Shown here one piece after another: positions 27,134-34,429 of a DNA stretch of 64,000 nt. Both the position numbers and the translations under genes were made by a program. The notes under the pieces were generated by a model. It was not told the DNA's origin, did not search any database, and saw only the letters and a list, made by a program, of their open reading frames with translations. The DNA comes from JANQGG01 sp964642175. Lineage in GTDB: Bacteria; Bacteroidota; Chlorobiia; Chlorobiales; Chloroherpetonaceae. The stretch lies in the NCBI GenBank assembly GCA_964642175.1, contig CAZXOK010000007.1:94770-158769 (forward strand), in the 5' to 3' direction. Within the stretch, counting starts at the first letter, position 1; each line of letters begins with the position of its first letter.

Positions 27134-28831
27134 ATGTTCAAGATTTGCTTATCATATCGGCCATTGTATTGCTTTGCCTCAATGCTGTTGATCATTGGTT
27201 TCCTTTTTGATAACCCTAAACTTTTATTGGCTAAAGCCCAAAGTGATACCACTGGAATTGTTCAGAAAGGCCAGAAGTTGTTGGAATCCAAAAAATATGC
27301 GCTTTCAAGATCACTTTTTCTGGAAGCGCTGAAAGAACATCCGTCTGACGCCCGATATCATCTTGGGTACGGACTCTCTGAAATGGGCAGGGGGAATGAT
27401 AAACAGGCCATCGAAGCTTTAAACCAGGCCATTAACCTCGACTCCACGTTAACACGCGCCTACAGCGGGCTTGGGTTGATATATCTCAGGGCCATGCAGT
27501 TTAAACCGGCTGCAGGTTACCTTCAACAAGCCAGTCGACTCGCACCCGATGATATTGAAATCCATATATGGCTGGCAGAAGCCCAGATCAACAGTGAGCG
27601 CTATGAGTCTGCCATGCAACATTTTCAGATCGCAATGAGTTTAATGGAGCGCCAGGTGGAAATCTACCCCGACTCAATAAAATTGCATCAAACCCTAATC
27701 GAAGCTTATATGAAGAGTGGACAATGGGATAAAGCACTCGGGCAATACGATCAGCTTAAGCTGCTGGATGCAGCGCTTGCCGAAACGCTGTATGAGAAGA
27801 TCATAACTTCCCGAACCGACCACGAAAATCAATTGGCATACCTGGCCCAGGCCTATAATCACAGAAAAAACCCGCGCATAAAAGCCAAATTGTCTTTTCA
27901 ACTGGGTATTTCATACCTGTCGGTTCAGCAATACCAAAAAGCAGAATCCTGGCTGGAAAAAAGTCTCGCCCATGACTCAAATAATGCTGCAAGCCTTCAT
28001 GCCCTGGCTATTGTTTATTTACAGGAAAATAAACCCCAACAAGCTATCGGGTTGTTGGAAAAAGCAGCCAAAATTGCCCCGAAAAACCCTGTTATCGCTA
28101 TGAATTTGGGTCATGCGTACTTAAAGCAGGATCGATATGAACCGGCGATCACCCAATTTCAATCAGCCATCAAGCTGAATGCTGATCTGGCCGGTGCTTA
28201 TTATGGTCTTGCCATGGCTTACCACAGAAAGGAACACAAGATGAAAGCCCTGGCACTGATGCAGACACCGTTAAACGAATTCCTGCCCCTGAACAGCGCG
28301 CCTTCGGCCTATCGCATCGATTCCCAAAAAGAGGAGCGCTACCAGTCGATCCTTGAAACCCTGAAACGTGCCGTGAGACTTCGACCGGATTTCAGCCAAG
28401 CCCAGTTTGCTTTGGGAATGGCCTACATGGAACTGAGGCTTTATGCCAAAGCCATAAAATCGTTTAACAACAGCGTTAAATTTGATCCGAAGAGAGCCCA
28501 GAATCACCTGGGTTTAGGAGTGGCTTATAAATCGATGGGTTATCCCGATATTGCCATAACTCATATCAGAGCGGCCATCAAACTTGATCCGGGACTGGCA
28601 TCAGCCCATGAGCATCTTGGCGGCATTTATATCAACCAGAATAATTTCATGGAAGCGATCAAGTCGTTTGTCAATGCCAGAACCATTGAGCCGGATAATG
28701 CATCAACATATTTTATCCTGGCACGCTTGTATTATGAGACCGGACAGGAATTAGAAGCGCGAAACATGGCAGCCAAACTCTCCCGCCTCAGTCCGACGCT
28801 GTATAAGAAACTTCCCTTCCCTGCCCGTTAA
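27134..28831 (+). CDS. exported TPR-repeat protein
   Basis: 565 residues with an N-terminal hydrophobic segment (about residues 12-30, FASMLLIIGFLF) that acts as signal peptide or anchor, placing the repeats outside the cytoplasm. About a dozen TPR units fill the rest, recognisable as YHLGYGLSEMGRGND, AYSGLGLIYLRAMQF, AALHALAIVYLQEN-like and AQNHLGLGVAYKSMGYPD, with P at the unit ends. The role is protein-protein scaffolding in the periplasm or envelope; the partner is unknown. It follows the clock kinase by 152 bases and could be read with it. Its stop codon overlaps the stop of the convergent decarboxylase beta-subunit gene. Confidence 0.82.
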   Translation: MFKICLSYRPLYCFASMLLIIGFLFDNPKLLLAKAQSDTTGIVQKGQKLLESKKYALSRSLFLEALKEHPSDARYHLGYGLSEMGRGNDKQAIEALNQAINLDSTLTRAYSGLGLIYLRAMQFKPAAGYLQQASRLAPDDIEIHIWLAEAQINSERYESAMQHFQIAMSLMERQVEIYPDSIKLHQTLIEAYMKSGQWDKALGQYDQLKLLDAALAETLYEKIITSRTDHENQLAYLAQAYNHRKNPRIKAKLSFQLGISYLSVQQYQKAESWLEKSLAHDSNNAASLHALAIVYLQENKPQQAIGLLEKAAKIAPKNPVIAMNLGHAYLKQDRYEPAITQFQSAIKLNADLAGAYYGLAMAYHRKEHKMKALALMQTPLNEFLPLNSAPSAYRIDSQKEERYQSILETLKRAVRLRPDFSQAQFALGMAYMELRLYAKAIKSFNNSVKFDPKRAQNHLGLGVAYKSMGYPDIAITHIRAAIKLDPGLASAHEHLGGIYINQNNFMEAIKSFVNARTIEPDNASTYFILARLYYETGQELEARNMAAKLSRLSPTLYKKLPFPAR

Positions 28832-29964
28832 AGCATAAAACTCATCAGGATACCTGCCGCAACAGCCGAGCCGATAACACCGGCAACATTTGGCGCCATC
28901 GCATGCATCAGCAAGTGATTGGAGGGATCGGCTTTTAGACCTTCGTGTTGAACCACACGCGCACTATCGGGCACAGCCGATACCCCGGCCGCACCAACAA
29001 GCGGGTTAATTTTATCGTCTTCTGGCAGAAAAAGATTTAAGGTTTTGGCGAACAGGATACCACCGGCCGTGGCTACCATAAACGACAAGGCACCCATGAC
29101 AAAAATCAGCAAGGATTGCGGGGTTAGAAAGGTTGTGGCCTGGGTTGAAGCGCCAACGGTAACACCCAGCAGGATCGTCACAATATCAATCATGGCATTT
29201 CGGGCAGTATCGGCCAGGCGCTTGGTTACCATGGATTCTTTCAGCAAGTTCCCAAAAAACAACATACCCAACAGCGGCAAGGCTCCCGGGGAGATGAGGC
29301 AGGTCAGTAGCATGCCAATTATAGGAAACAAGACTTTTTCTTTCTTGGTTACCGAACGCGGTGGCTTCATGCGAATAACACGCTCGGCTTTGGTGGTCAG
29401 TAACTTCATGATCGGCGGTTGGATAACCGGGACCAGGGCCATGTATGAGTAGGCCGCAATAGCAATAGATCCAATGAGATCCGGGGCCAGGCGTGAGGAG
29501 AGAAAAATAGCTGTCGGGCCATCTGCCCCGCCAATAATACCGATCGAAGCTGATTCGTTCATGGTAAAGCCAAGGGCTAAAGCCCCCAGAAACGTGGCAA
29601 AGATGCCAATTTGGGCGGCTGCCCCTAAAAGCATCAGCCGTGGGCTTGAGATCAGGGTAGAAAAATCGGTCATGGCGCCAATGCCCAGGAAGATCAAAGG
29701 CGGATAAATTCCCCGTAAAACGCCCTGGTAGAGGTAATTCATCACACTTCCCTCTTCATAGATGCCCAGCTGCAAGCCCTGGTTTTCCAAAAACGGGGTA
29801 TTGCCGATCAAAATACCAAACCCGATTGGAATTAAAAGCAGGGGTTCATATTCATACCTGATAGCCAAGTAAATAAACAACAGACCCACCAGGATCATCA
29901 AAACATGTCCGGGAGTCATGTTATAAAACCCTGAAAACTCTAAAAATTTAATTACACCTTCCAT
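28828..29964 (-). CDS. Na+-translocating acyl-CoA/oxaloacetate decarboxylase, beta subunit
   Basis: 378 residues of highly hydrophobic membrane protein, the ion-moving subunit of biotin-dependent sodium pumps (oxaloacetate, methylmalonyl-CoA or glutaconyl-CoA decarboxylase). It decarboxylates carboxybiotin while exporting Na+. Family blocks are GAMTDFSTLISSPRLMLLGAAAQ, GIIGGADGPTAIFLSS (the conserved GGADGPT region with the ion-site Asp), and NHLLMHAMAPNVAGVIGSA near the end. It is the last gene of a four-gene operon (alpha, gamma, biotin carrier, beta) and starts 12 bases after the biotin carrier. The substrate is set by the alpha subunit, which looks like the methylmalonyl-CoA type. Confidence 0.94.
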   Translation of the reverse strand: MEGVIKFLEFSGFYNMTPGHVLMILVGLLFIYLAIRYEYEPLLLIPIGFGILIGNTPFLENQGLQLGIYEEGSVMNYLYQGVLRGIYPPLIFLGIGAMTDFSTLISSPRLMLLGAAAQIGIFATFLGALALGFTMNESASIGIIGGADGPTAIFLSSRLAPDLIGSIAIAAYSYMALVPVIQPPIMKLLTTKAERVIRMKPPRSVTKKEKVLFPIIGMLLTCLISPGALPLLGMLFFGNLLKESMVTKRLADTARNAMIDIVTILLGVTVGASTQATTFLTPQSLLIFVMGALSFMVATAGGILFAKTLNLFLPEDDKINPLVGAAGVSAVPDSARVVQHEGLKADPSNHLLMHAMAPNVAGVIGSAVAAGILMSFML

Positions 29965-29976
29965 AGTATGGCTTTT

Positions 29977-30393
29977 TTATTCAATCTCTATTAAAACATC
30001 CCCCTGGAGGACGCTATCATTGGCCGAAACTTTTATGGTTTTTACAGTTCCATCCTTTTCAGCCAGGATATTGTTCTCCATTTTCATAGCTTCCATCACC
30101 ATCAGGGTCTGTTCTTTCTTAACACTATCGCCTACTTTCACCATTACCTGCAAAACGGTTCCCGGAAGCGGGGCTTTCACCAAACTTACGCCGGTGCTTG
30201 CCAGTGGTTTAATCTCTTTGGGTGGTGGGGTATTCGATTGCACCAGTTTTGGAGTTTTGGGTCGTTGAACTTCTTTTTCAAGCTCAACAAAGTATTGGGT
30301 GCCATTAACTTCAATTTCAGCTACATTATCTTCAAAACTCAAAATTTCAACATTATACTCGTTGCCAGCAATATTGAATTTATACTTTTTCAT
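29977..30393 (-). CDS. biotin carrier subunit of the decarboxylase
   Basis: 138 residues. The first 45 form a small beta domain, followed by a Pro/Lys-rich linker and a C-terminal biotinyl domain at about 70-138. The biotinylation motif EAMKMEN has the modified lysine at K104. The carrier arm moves the carboxyl group from the alpha subunit to the membrane beta subunit. It is separated by 5 bases from the gamma-subunit gene upstream and 12 from the beta-subunit gene downstream, a clear operon. Confidence 0.92.
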   Translation of the reverse strand: MKKYKFNIAGNEYNVEILSFEDNVAEIEVNGTQYFVELEKEVQRPKTPKLVQSNTPPPKEIKPLASTGVSLVKAPLPGTVLQVMVKVGDSVKKEQTLMVMEAMKMENNILAEKDGTVKTIKVSANDSVLQGDVLIEIE

Positions 30394-30398
30394 AGAGG

Positions 30399-30779
30399 CT
30401 AAGGTCTGATGTTGATGACATTATAAATCTTTGAGTTCCAAGGCGAATAACGCTTTGAAACTTTTTTCATGGTTAGTATGGTTTTTTCGGTATCGTGCAA
30501 TTCGTTAAAGTACAGGTAAATAGCCATACCAATAGCGGCATTCACTTCCCCGGGTATTTCCTCTTCATGCGGTGCTACAATCTGCTCTTTTCCCTGTCGT
30601 TTCTGTTTTCGTTTCAAGGCAAGTGATAAGAGTTTTGGCAGGTTTTTAAAGACCAGATACAGGGTGATCAGCGAGAGGAACACCACCGAATAACCGACAA
30701 CGGCCACCGAAATGGCATCTGCATTAATGGCTGAAAAATCAACGATCATCGACACCGGGTATAAAGTCATTCCTTGCAT
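30399..30779 (-). CDS. decarboxylase gamma (OadG-type) subunit
   Basis: 126 residues with one N-terminal membrane helix (about residues 24-45, VAVVGYSVVFLSLITLYLVF) followed by a basic stretch, a Glu-rich linker and a helical tail (EVNAAIGMAIYLYFNELHD) and a C-terminus ending INIRP. OadG/MmdD subunits have this layout: a membrane anchor, flexible linker, and a tail that holds the complex together and, in OadG, binds zinc; metal ligands are not clear here. The ATG lies one base after the stop of the alpha-subunit gene, so translation is likely coupled. The C-terminal part is longer and better ordered than in typical OadG. Confidence 0.82.
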   Translation of the reverse strand: MQGMTLYPVSMIVDFSAINADAISVAVVGYSVVFLSLITLYLVFKNLPKLLSLALKRKQKRQGKEQIVAPHEEEIPGEVNAAIGMAIYLYFNELHDTEKTILTMKKVSKRYSPWNSKIYNVINIRP

Positions 30780-30780
30780 A

Positions 30781-32322
30781 TCAAAGCGGCATGGTTGAGT
30801 GTTTTTTTAACGGATTCTGATCTTTCTTGGTGGAAAGGGTTTGCAGCGCCCGAATGATGCGGAAACGGGTATTTCGGGGCTCAATAATATCGTCGATATA
30901 GCCATACTTAGCCGCTTCGTAAGGATTGGCAAATTTTTCCCGGTACTCGGCCTCTTTTTCAGCAATAAAACTGGCGCGCTCGTCCTGGTTCTCAATACCT
31001 TTCAGGTCTTTGCTGTAAAGCACTTCAATAGCTCCCCGAGGACCCATTACGGCAATTTCGGCAGCCGGCCAGGCGTAATTAACATCACCACGCAAATGCT
31101 TTGAACTCATGACATCGTATGCACCGCCATAGGCTTTTCTGAGTATAACCGTTACTTTCGGCACCGTGGCTTCGCCATAGGCATACAGCAATTTTGCTCC
31201 ATGTATAATAATCCCGCCATACTCCTGGGAGCTGCCGGGTAAAAAACCCGGGACATCTACCAGGGTTACGATCGGAATGTTAAACGCATCGCAGAAGCGG
31301 ACAAACCGTGCCGCTTTACGGGAAGCATCAATATCCAGGCAGCCGGCCAGATAATTGGGCTGATTGGCCACAACTCCTACCGGCATGCCATTAAACTTGG
31401 TAAAACCTATCACGATATTGCGGGCATACTGGCGCTGGATTTCCATGAATTCGCCATTATCTACAATGGCATAGATGATATCTTTAACATCGTAAGGGAT
31501 GTTGGGATTTTCGGGTATGATAGAATTTAGGGCATCTTCCAACCGGTCGATCGGATCGTCGCAATCGGTTACCTGGGGTTCTTCCAGGTTGTTTTGTGGC
31601 AGGTAGGAAAGTAATTTACGAATGAGCAGGATACCTTCTTTTTCATCTTCGGCCACAAAATGAGCCACACCGGATTTAGTGGCATGAACGGTAGCTCCTC
31701 CGAGGTCTTCATCGGTAATATTCTCACCGGTAACGGTTCTGGCCACCTTTGGCCCGGTTACAAACATGTAACTGGTTTTATCGGCCATTAATACAAAATC
31801 TGTTAAAGCAGGAGAATAAACAGCGCCACCGGCACACGGTCCGAAGATGGCAGAAATTTGCGGCACAACGCCGGAGGCTAAAATATTGCGTTGAAAAATA
31901 TCGGCATATCCGGCCAGGCTTCTGACACCTTCCTGGATCCTGGCTCCGCCACTATCATTTATACCAATAAGCGGCGCTCCGACTTTCATGGCCTGATCCA
32001 TGATCTTGCAGATCTTCTGGGCGTATGTTTCTGATAAAGAGCCGCCGAAAATGGTGAAATCCTGGGAGAAAATAAAGATGAGCCGGCCATCAATGGTGCC
32101 TCTGCCGGTAACCACACCGTCGGTTGGGTAGGATTGCTTGTCGAGTCCGAAATCAGTTGTACGGTGGGTCACAAACATGTCGTACTCTTCAAAGCTGCCC
32201 TCATCCAGAATTAACTCGATGCGTTCGCGGGCAGTGAGTTTTCCCTTGGCATGCTGTGCGGCGATGCGCTTTTCGCCACCGCCTAATCTGGCTTTCTGGC
32301 GTTCCTCTAAAAGTCGTCTCAT
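30781..32322 (-). CDS. mmdA: acyl-CoA carboxyltransferase alpha subunit (methylmalonyl-CoA decarboxylase type)
   Basis: 513 residues of the crotonase-fold carboxyltransferase family. It transfers the carboxyl group from methylmalonyl-CoA (or a similar acyl-CoA) to biotin. N-domain: LIGINDSGGARIQEGV with the oxyanion-hole glycines, then GPCAGGAVYSPALTDF. C-domain: VANQPNYLAGCLDIDASRKAARF, VPGFLPGSSQEYGGIIIHGAKLLYA and ILRKAYGGAYDVM. The same family includes propionyl-CoA carboxylase beta; the adjacent gamma, biotin carrier and beta pump genes make the sodium-pumping decarboxylase assignment much stronger than a carboxylase. No biotin carboxylase gene is present here. Confidence 0.92.
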   Translation of the reverse strand: MRRLLEERQKARLGGGEKRIAAQHAKGKLTARERIELILDEGSFEEYDMFVTHRTTDFGLDKQSYPTDGVVTGRGTIDGRLIFIFSQDFTIFGGSLSETYAQKICKIMDQAMKVGAPLIGINDSGGARIQEGVRSLAGYADIFQRNILASGVVPQISAIFGPCAGGAVYSPALTDFVLMADKTSYMFVTGPKVARTVTGENITDEDLGGATVHATKSGVAHFVAEDEKEGILLIRKLLSYLPQNNLEEPQVTDCDDPIDRLEDALNSIIPENPNIPYDVKDIIYAIVDNGEFMEIQRQYARNIVIGFTKFNGMPVGVVANQPNYLAGCLDIDASRKAARFVRFCDAFNIPIVTLVDVPGFLPGSSQEYGGIIIHGAKLLYAYGEATVPKVTVILRKAYGGAYDVMSSKHLRGDVNYAWPAAEIAVMGPRGAIEVLYSKDLKGIENQDERASFIAEKEAEYREKFANPYEAAKYGYIDDIIEPRNTRFRIIRALQTLSTKKDQNPLKKHSTMPL

Positions 32323-32494
32323 GATTGACGGGTTTAGGGTTTAAAAAAACATGAAAAAGCCTTCCCCACCTCAATACATCTTATCAAATAACCTGGCGCA
32401 TCTTTTCCTGGCCATACTATAACAAATAGGCTATCAAAATGAAAACCGTTTGCAATAGATTAATGTAATCTTAATTTGCGAAAAACCTAAACGG

Positions 32495-32890
32495 TTACGC
32501 ACTTTTTAAAGCATCCTGAATTTTGGTTTCAGGCTGAGGGCCAACCAAAATTTCTTTGATCTGTCCATCCTTGATTATCACAACCGAAGGTGTACCCATA
32601 ATGCCAAATTTTTGAGCCACGCTCATTTCCTGCTGAACATTTACCTTAAAAATAAAGGGATTTGACCGTTTCAAACGCTCTACAATCGGGGTCATGGGTT
32701 CACAGGCGCGGCAGGAACTGGAATAAAAGTACATCAACATTGGGCTGTTACTGTTGAGGCCTTTTTCATATTTCTTGGGTAATTCCGGGGCCGGCTTGCC
32801 CTTTTTCATCGATGATTTGATCTTTACAAAAAATTGCATCCCAAATAAAAAAACAAATGCGCCAATAAGCACATAAAGGATAATTTCCAT
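32495..32890 (-). CDS. membrane-anchored thioredoxin-family protein
   Basis: 131 residues. An N-terminal membrane helix (about residues 3-22) is followed by a basic linker and a thioredoxin fold facing outwards or, by the positive-inside rule, with the KSSMKKGK stretch on the cytosolic side. The redox motif is CRAC (C60, C63) and the cis-proline loop is MGTPS (P101). The CxxC spacing is standard though the sequence is not the classical CGPC, so the potential may differ. Monocistronic on the minus strand, divergent from msrA; a disulfide or methionine-repair partnership is possible but unproved. Confidence 0.86.
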   Translation of the reverse strand: MEIILYVLIGAFVFLFGMQFFVKIKSSMKKGKPAPELPKKYEKGLNSNSPMLMYFYSSSCRACEPMTPIVERLKRSNPFIFKVNVQQEMSVAQKFGIMGTPSVVIIKDGQIKEILVGPQPETKIQDALKSA

Positions 32891-33040
32891 AATATCAATA
32901 GCATTTAATGTTATAAATTATCCTTCATTTAACACTTTTTTTACAAAATTCCATATGGTGATTGCAATAACGGAAATTTTTATTGTCAGTCAATAAAAAC
33001 GATTCCCATTGCAATGCTGTTTAAGATATAAAATTTAATT

Positions 33041-33682
33041 ATGCGAATACCACTTGTTTTAGTTTTTGCGTTCTGTGCCACTCTTTTCAGCACATTTCAA
33101 TTTCAACAATCAACATTAGCGTCAAAACCCATGTCCAATCAAACTACTCAACTGGATACAGCCACGTTTGGCGCCGGCTGTTTCTGGTGCGTTGAAGCTG
33201 TTTTTCAACGCGTAAATGGCGTCAAATCGGTGGTTTCTGGCTATACCGGCGGGCATACCAAGAATCCAACCTACAACGAGGTTACCAGCGGTAAAACAGG
33301 CCATGCCGAAGTGGCCCAAATTGTCTTCGATCCTGGAGTTATTTCATTTTCCAATCTGTTGGAGATATTCTGGGAAACACACGATCCAACCACACTTAAC
33401 CGTCAGGGGAACGATGTAGGAACACAGTATCGCTCGGCGATATTTTACAACTCAGACACCCAGAAACAGGAAGCCCAGCGTTCCAAAGCAGCCGCAGAAG
33501 CTTCAGGATCGTGGAAAAATCCTATTGTCACCGAGATTACAGCTTTAGGCGACTTTTACGAGGCCGAAGATTATCATCAGAATTATTACAACCTGAATAC
33601 TTACCAACCGTATTGCCAGTTTGTGATCAGTCCAAAACTTAAAAAATTTGAAAAGCAATTTGAAGATAAACTAAATAAATAA
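33041..33682 (+). CDS. msrA: peptide-methionine (S)-S-oxide reductase, exported
   Basis: 213 residues. The first about 28 residues are a hydrophobic signal sequence (MRIPLVLVFAFCATLFS), so this MsrA probably works in the periplasm, unlike the usual cytosolic form. The catalytic cysteine is C47 in GAGCFWCVE; GYTGGHTKNPTYNEV and GHAEVAQIVFDP are invariant family blocks, and the C-terminal QNYYNLN motif region and one later Cys (YQPYCQF) can resolve the sulfenic intermediate. It reduces oxidised methionine in proteins. No MsrB fusion. Transcribed alone, next to a divergent thioredoxin gene that could supply electrons. Confidence 0.95.
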   Translation: MRIPLVLVFAFCATLFSTFQFQQSTLASKPMSNQTTQLDTATFGAGCFWCVEAVFQRVNGVKSVVSGYTGGHTKNPTYNEVTSGKTGHAEVAQIVFDPGVISFSNLLEIFWETHDPTTLNRQGNDVGTQYRSAIFYNSDTQKQEAQRSKAAAEASGSWKNPIVTEITALGDFYEAEDYHQNYYNLNTYQPYCQFVISPKLKKFEKQFEDKLNK

Positions 33683-33752
33683 AATAACTTAGAGAGGTTC
33701 TATCAGGATTTAAAATTAACAGTTTCGTAACAGCACAAGTCTCAAAAACCAC

Positions 33753-33760
33753 TATATTTG
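33753..33760 (+). promoter_or_regulatory. Bacteroidota-type -7 element
   Basis: TATATTTG is an exact match to TAnnTTTG, 55 bases before the ATG at 33815. The -33 TTG is weak. It would drive the hypothetical gene and the P-type ATPase behind it. Confidence 0.45.
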
Positions 33761-33814
33761 CATCGAGACGAAATAACTGGTTGCTGTTTTTTATTTTAAT
33801 TATCCTTGAACAGT

Positions 33815-34420
33815 ATGCTTATCTTTCTTAAGACGCTTCTCTATATTGGATTCTTTTTATTTTTATATCGCTTCATCAGATATATCACTACTCCCTTCCT
33901 CAAAAGACTCGGTTACTATCACTACTACTCTCCCATGTTTTTTACCCTGCCACTTCCATTCAGAGTTCTTGAACTGCACATTGGCACCACCTGGGACTTT
34001 TTTAAACTTCAGAATGCCAATCCGACCCTGATATTAAAATACTTGGCAGAGGGGTTGGTAAATCTGGCCAAAGCGGTTGAAGAAGGGAAAGTTCATCCCG
34101 AAACAAAATTACGCGGGTACATGTATTACATGAATCCGAATACGGTTCAGAGGTTTGGTTTTCATACCCGAAAACTCAATGGCTTTGAAATGCTCATGTT
34201 CAGCATGAACTACATTGAACTGTGCATTCTGCAAAGTATTTCATATAAAAAAATCACATTTGTTAAATTTGAAAATGTTCATATCTCAACCATTACAGCT
34301 AAAGAAATGGTGGAGTTGATCCCAATGTATCAAAGCACATTTGATAAATTTAACAAACGTACCACCATAAAACCGCTCATTACCCAGGAACGCCGAACCC
34401 CATTAACTGAGGTTGCATAA
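33815..34420 (+). CDS. unrecognised membrane-anchored protein next to P-type ATPase
   Basis: 201 residues from the ATG at 33815; a TTG nine bases earlier is in frame but less likely. The N-terminus is hydrophobic and aromatic (LYIGFFLFLYRFIRYI), the rest mixed: PLPFRVLELHIGTTWDFF, a helix LKYLAEGLVNLAKAVEEGK, TKLRGYMYYMNPNTV and a C-terminal helix ending in KRTTIKPLI. It may be a soluble domain on a membrane anchor. No family was recognised. It ends only nine bases before the P-type ATPase and the two are almost certainly one operon, so a role connected with that transporter is the best guess. Confidence 0.6.
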   Translation: MLIFLKTLLYIGFFLFLYRFIRYITTPFLKRLGYYHYYSPMFFTLPLPFRVLELHIGTTWDFFKLQNANPTLILKYLAEGLVNLAKAVEEGKVHPETKLRGYMYYMNPNTVQRFGFHTRKLNGFEMLMFSMNYIELCILQSISYKKITFVKFENVHISTITAKEMVELIPMYQSTFDKFNKRTTIKPLITQERRTPLTEVA

Positions 34421-34429
34421 GCACTGTCT

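Noticed and set aside
30781..32322. Propionyl-CoA carboxylase beta subunit
   Set aside because: Same family, but the adjacent gamma, biotin carrier and pump subunits, and lack of a biotin carboxylase, point to the decarboxylase.
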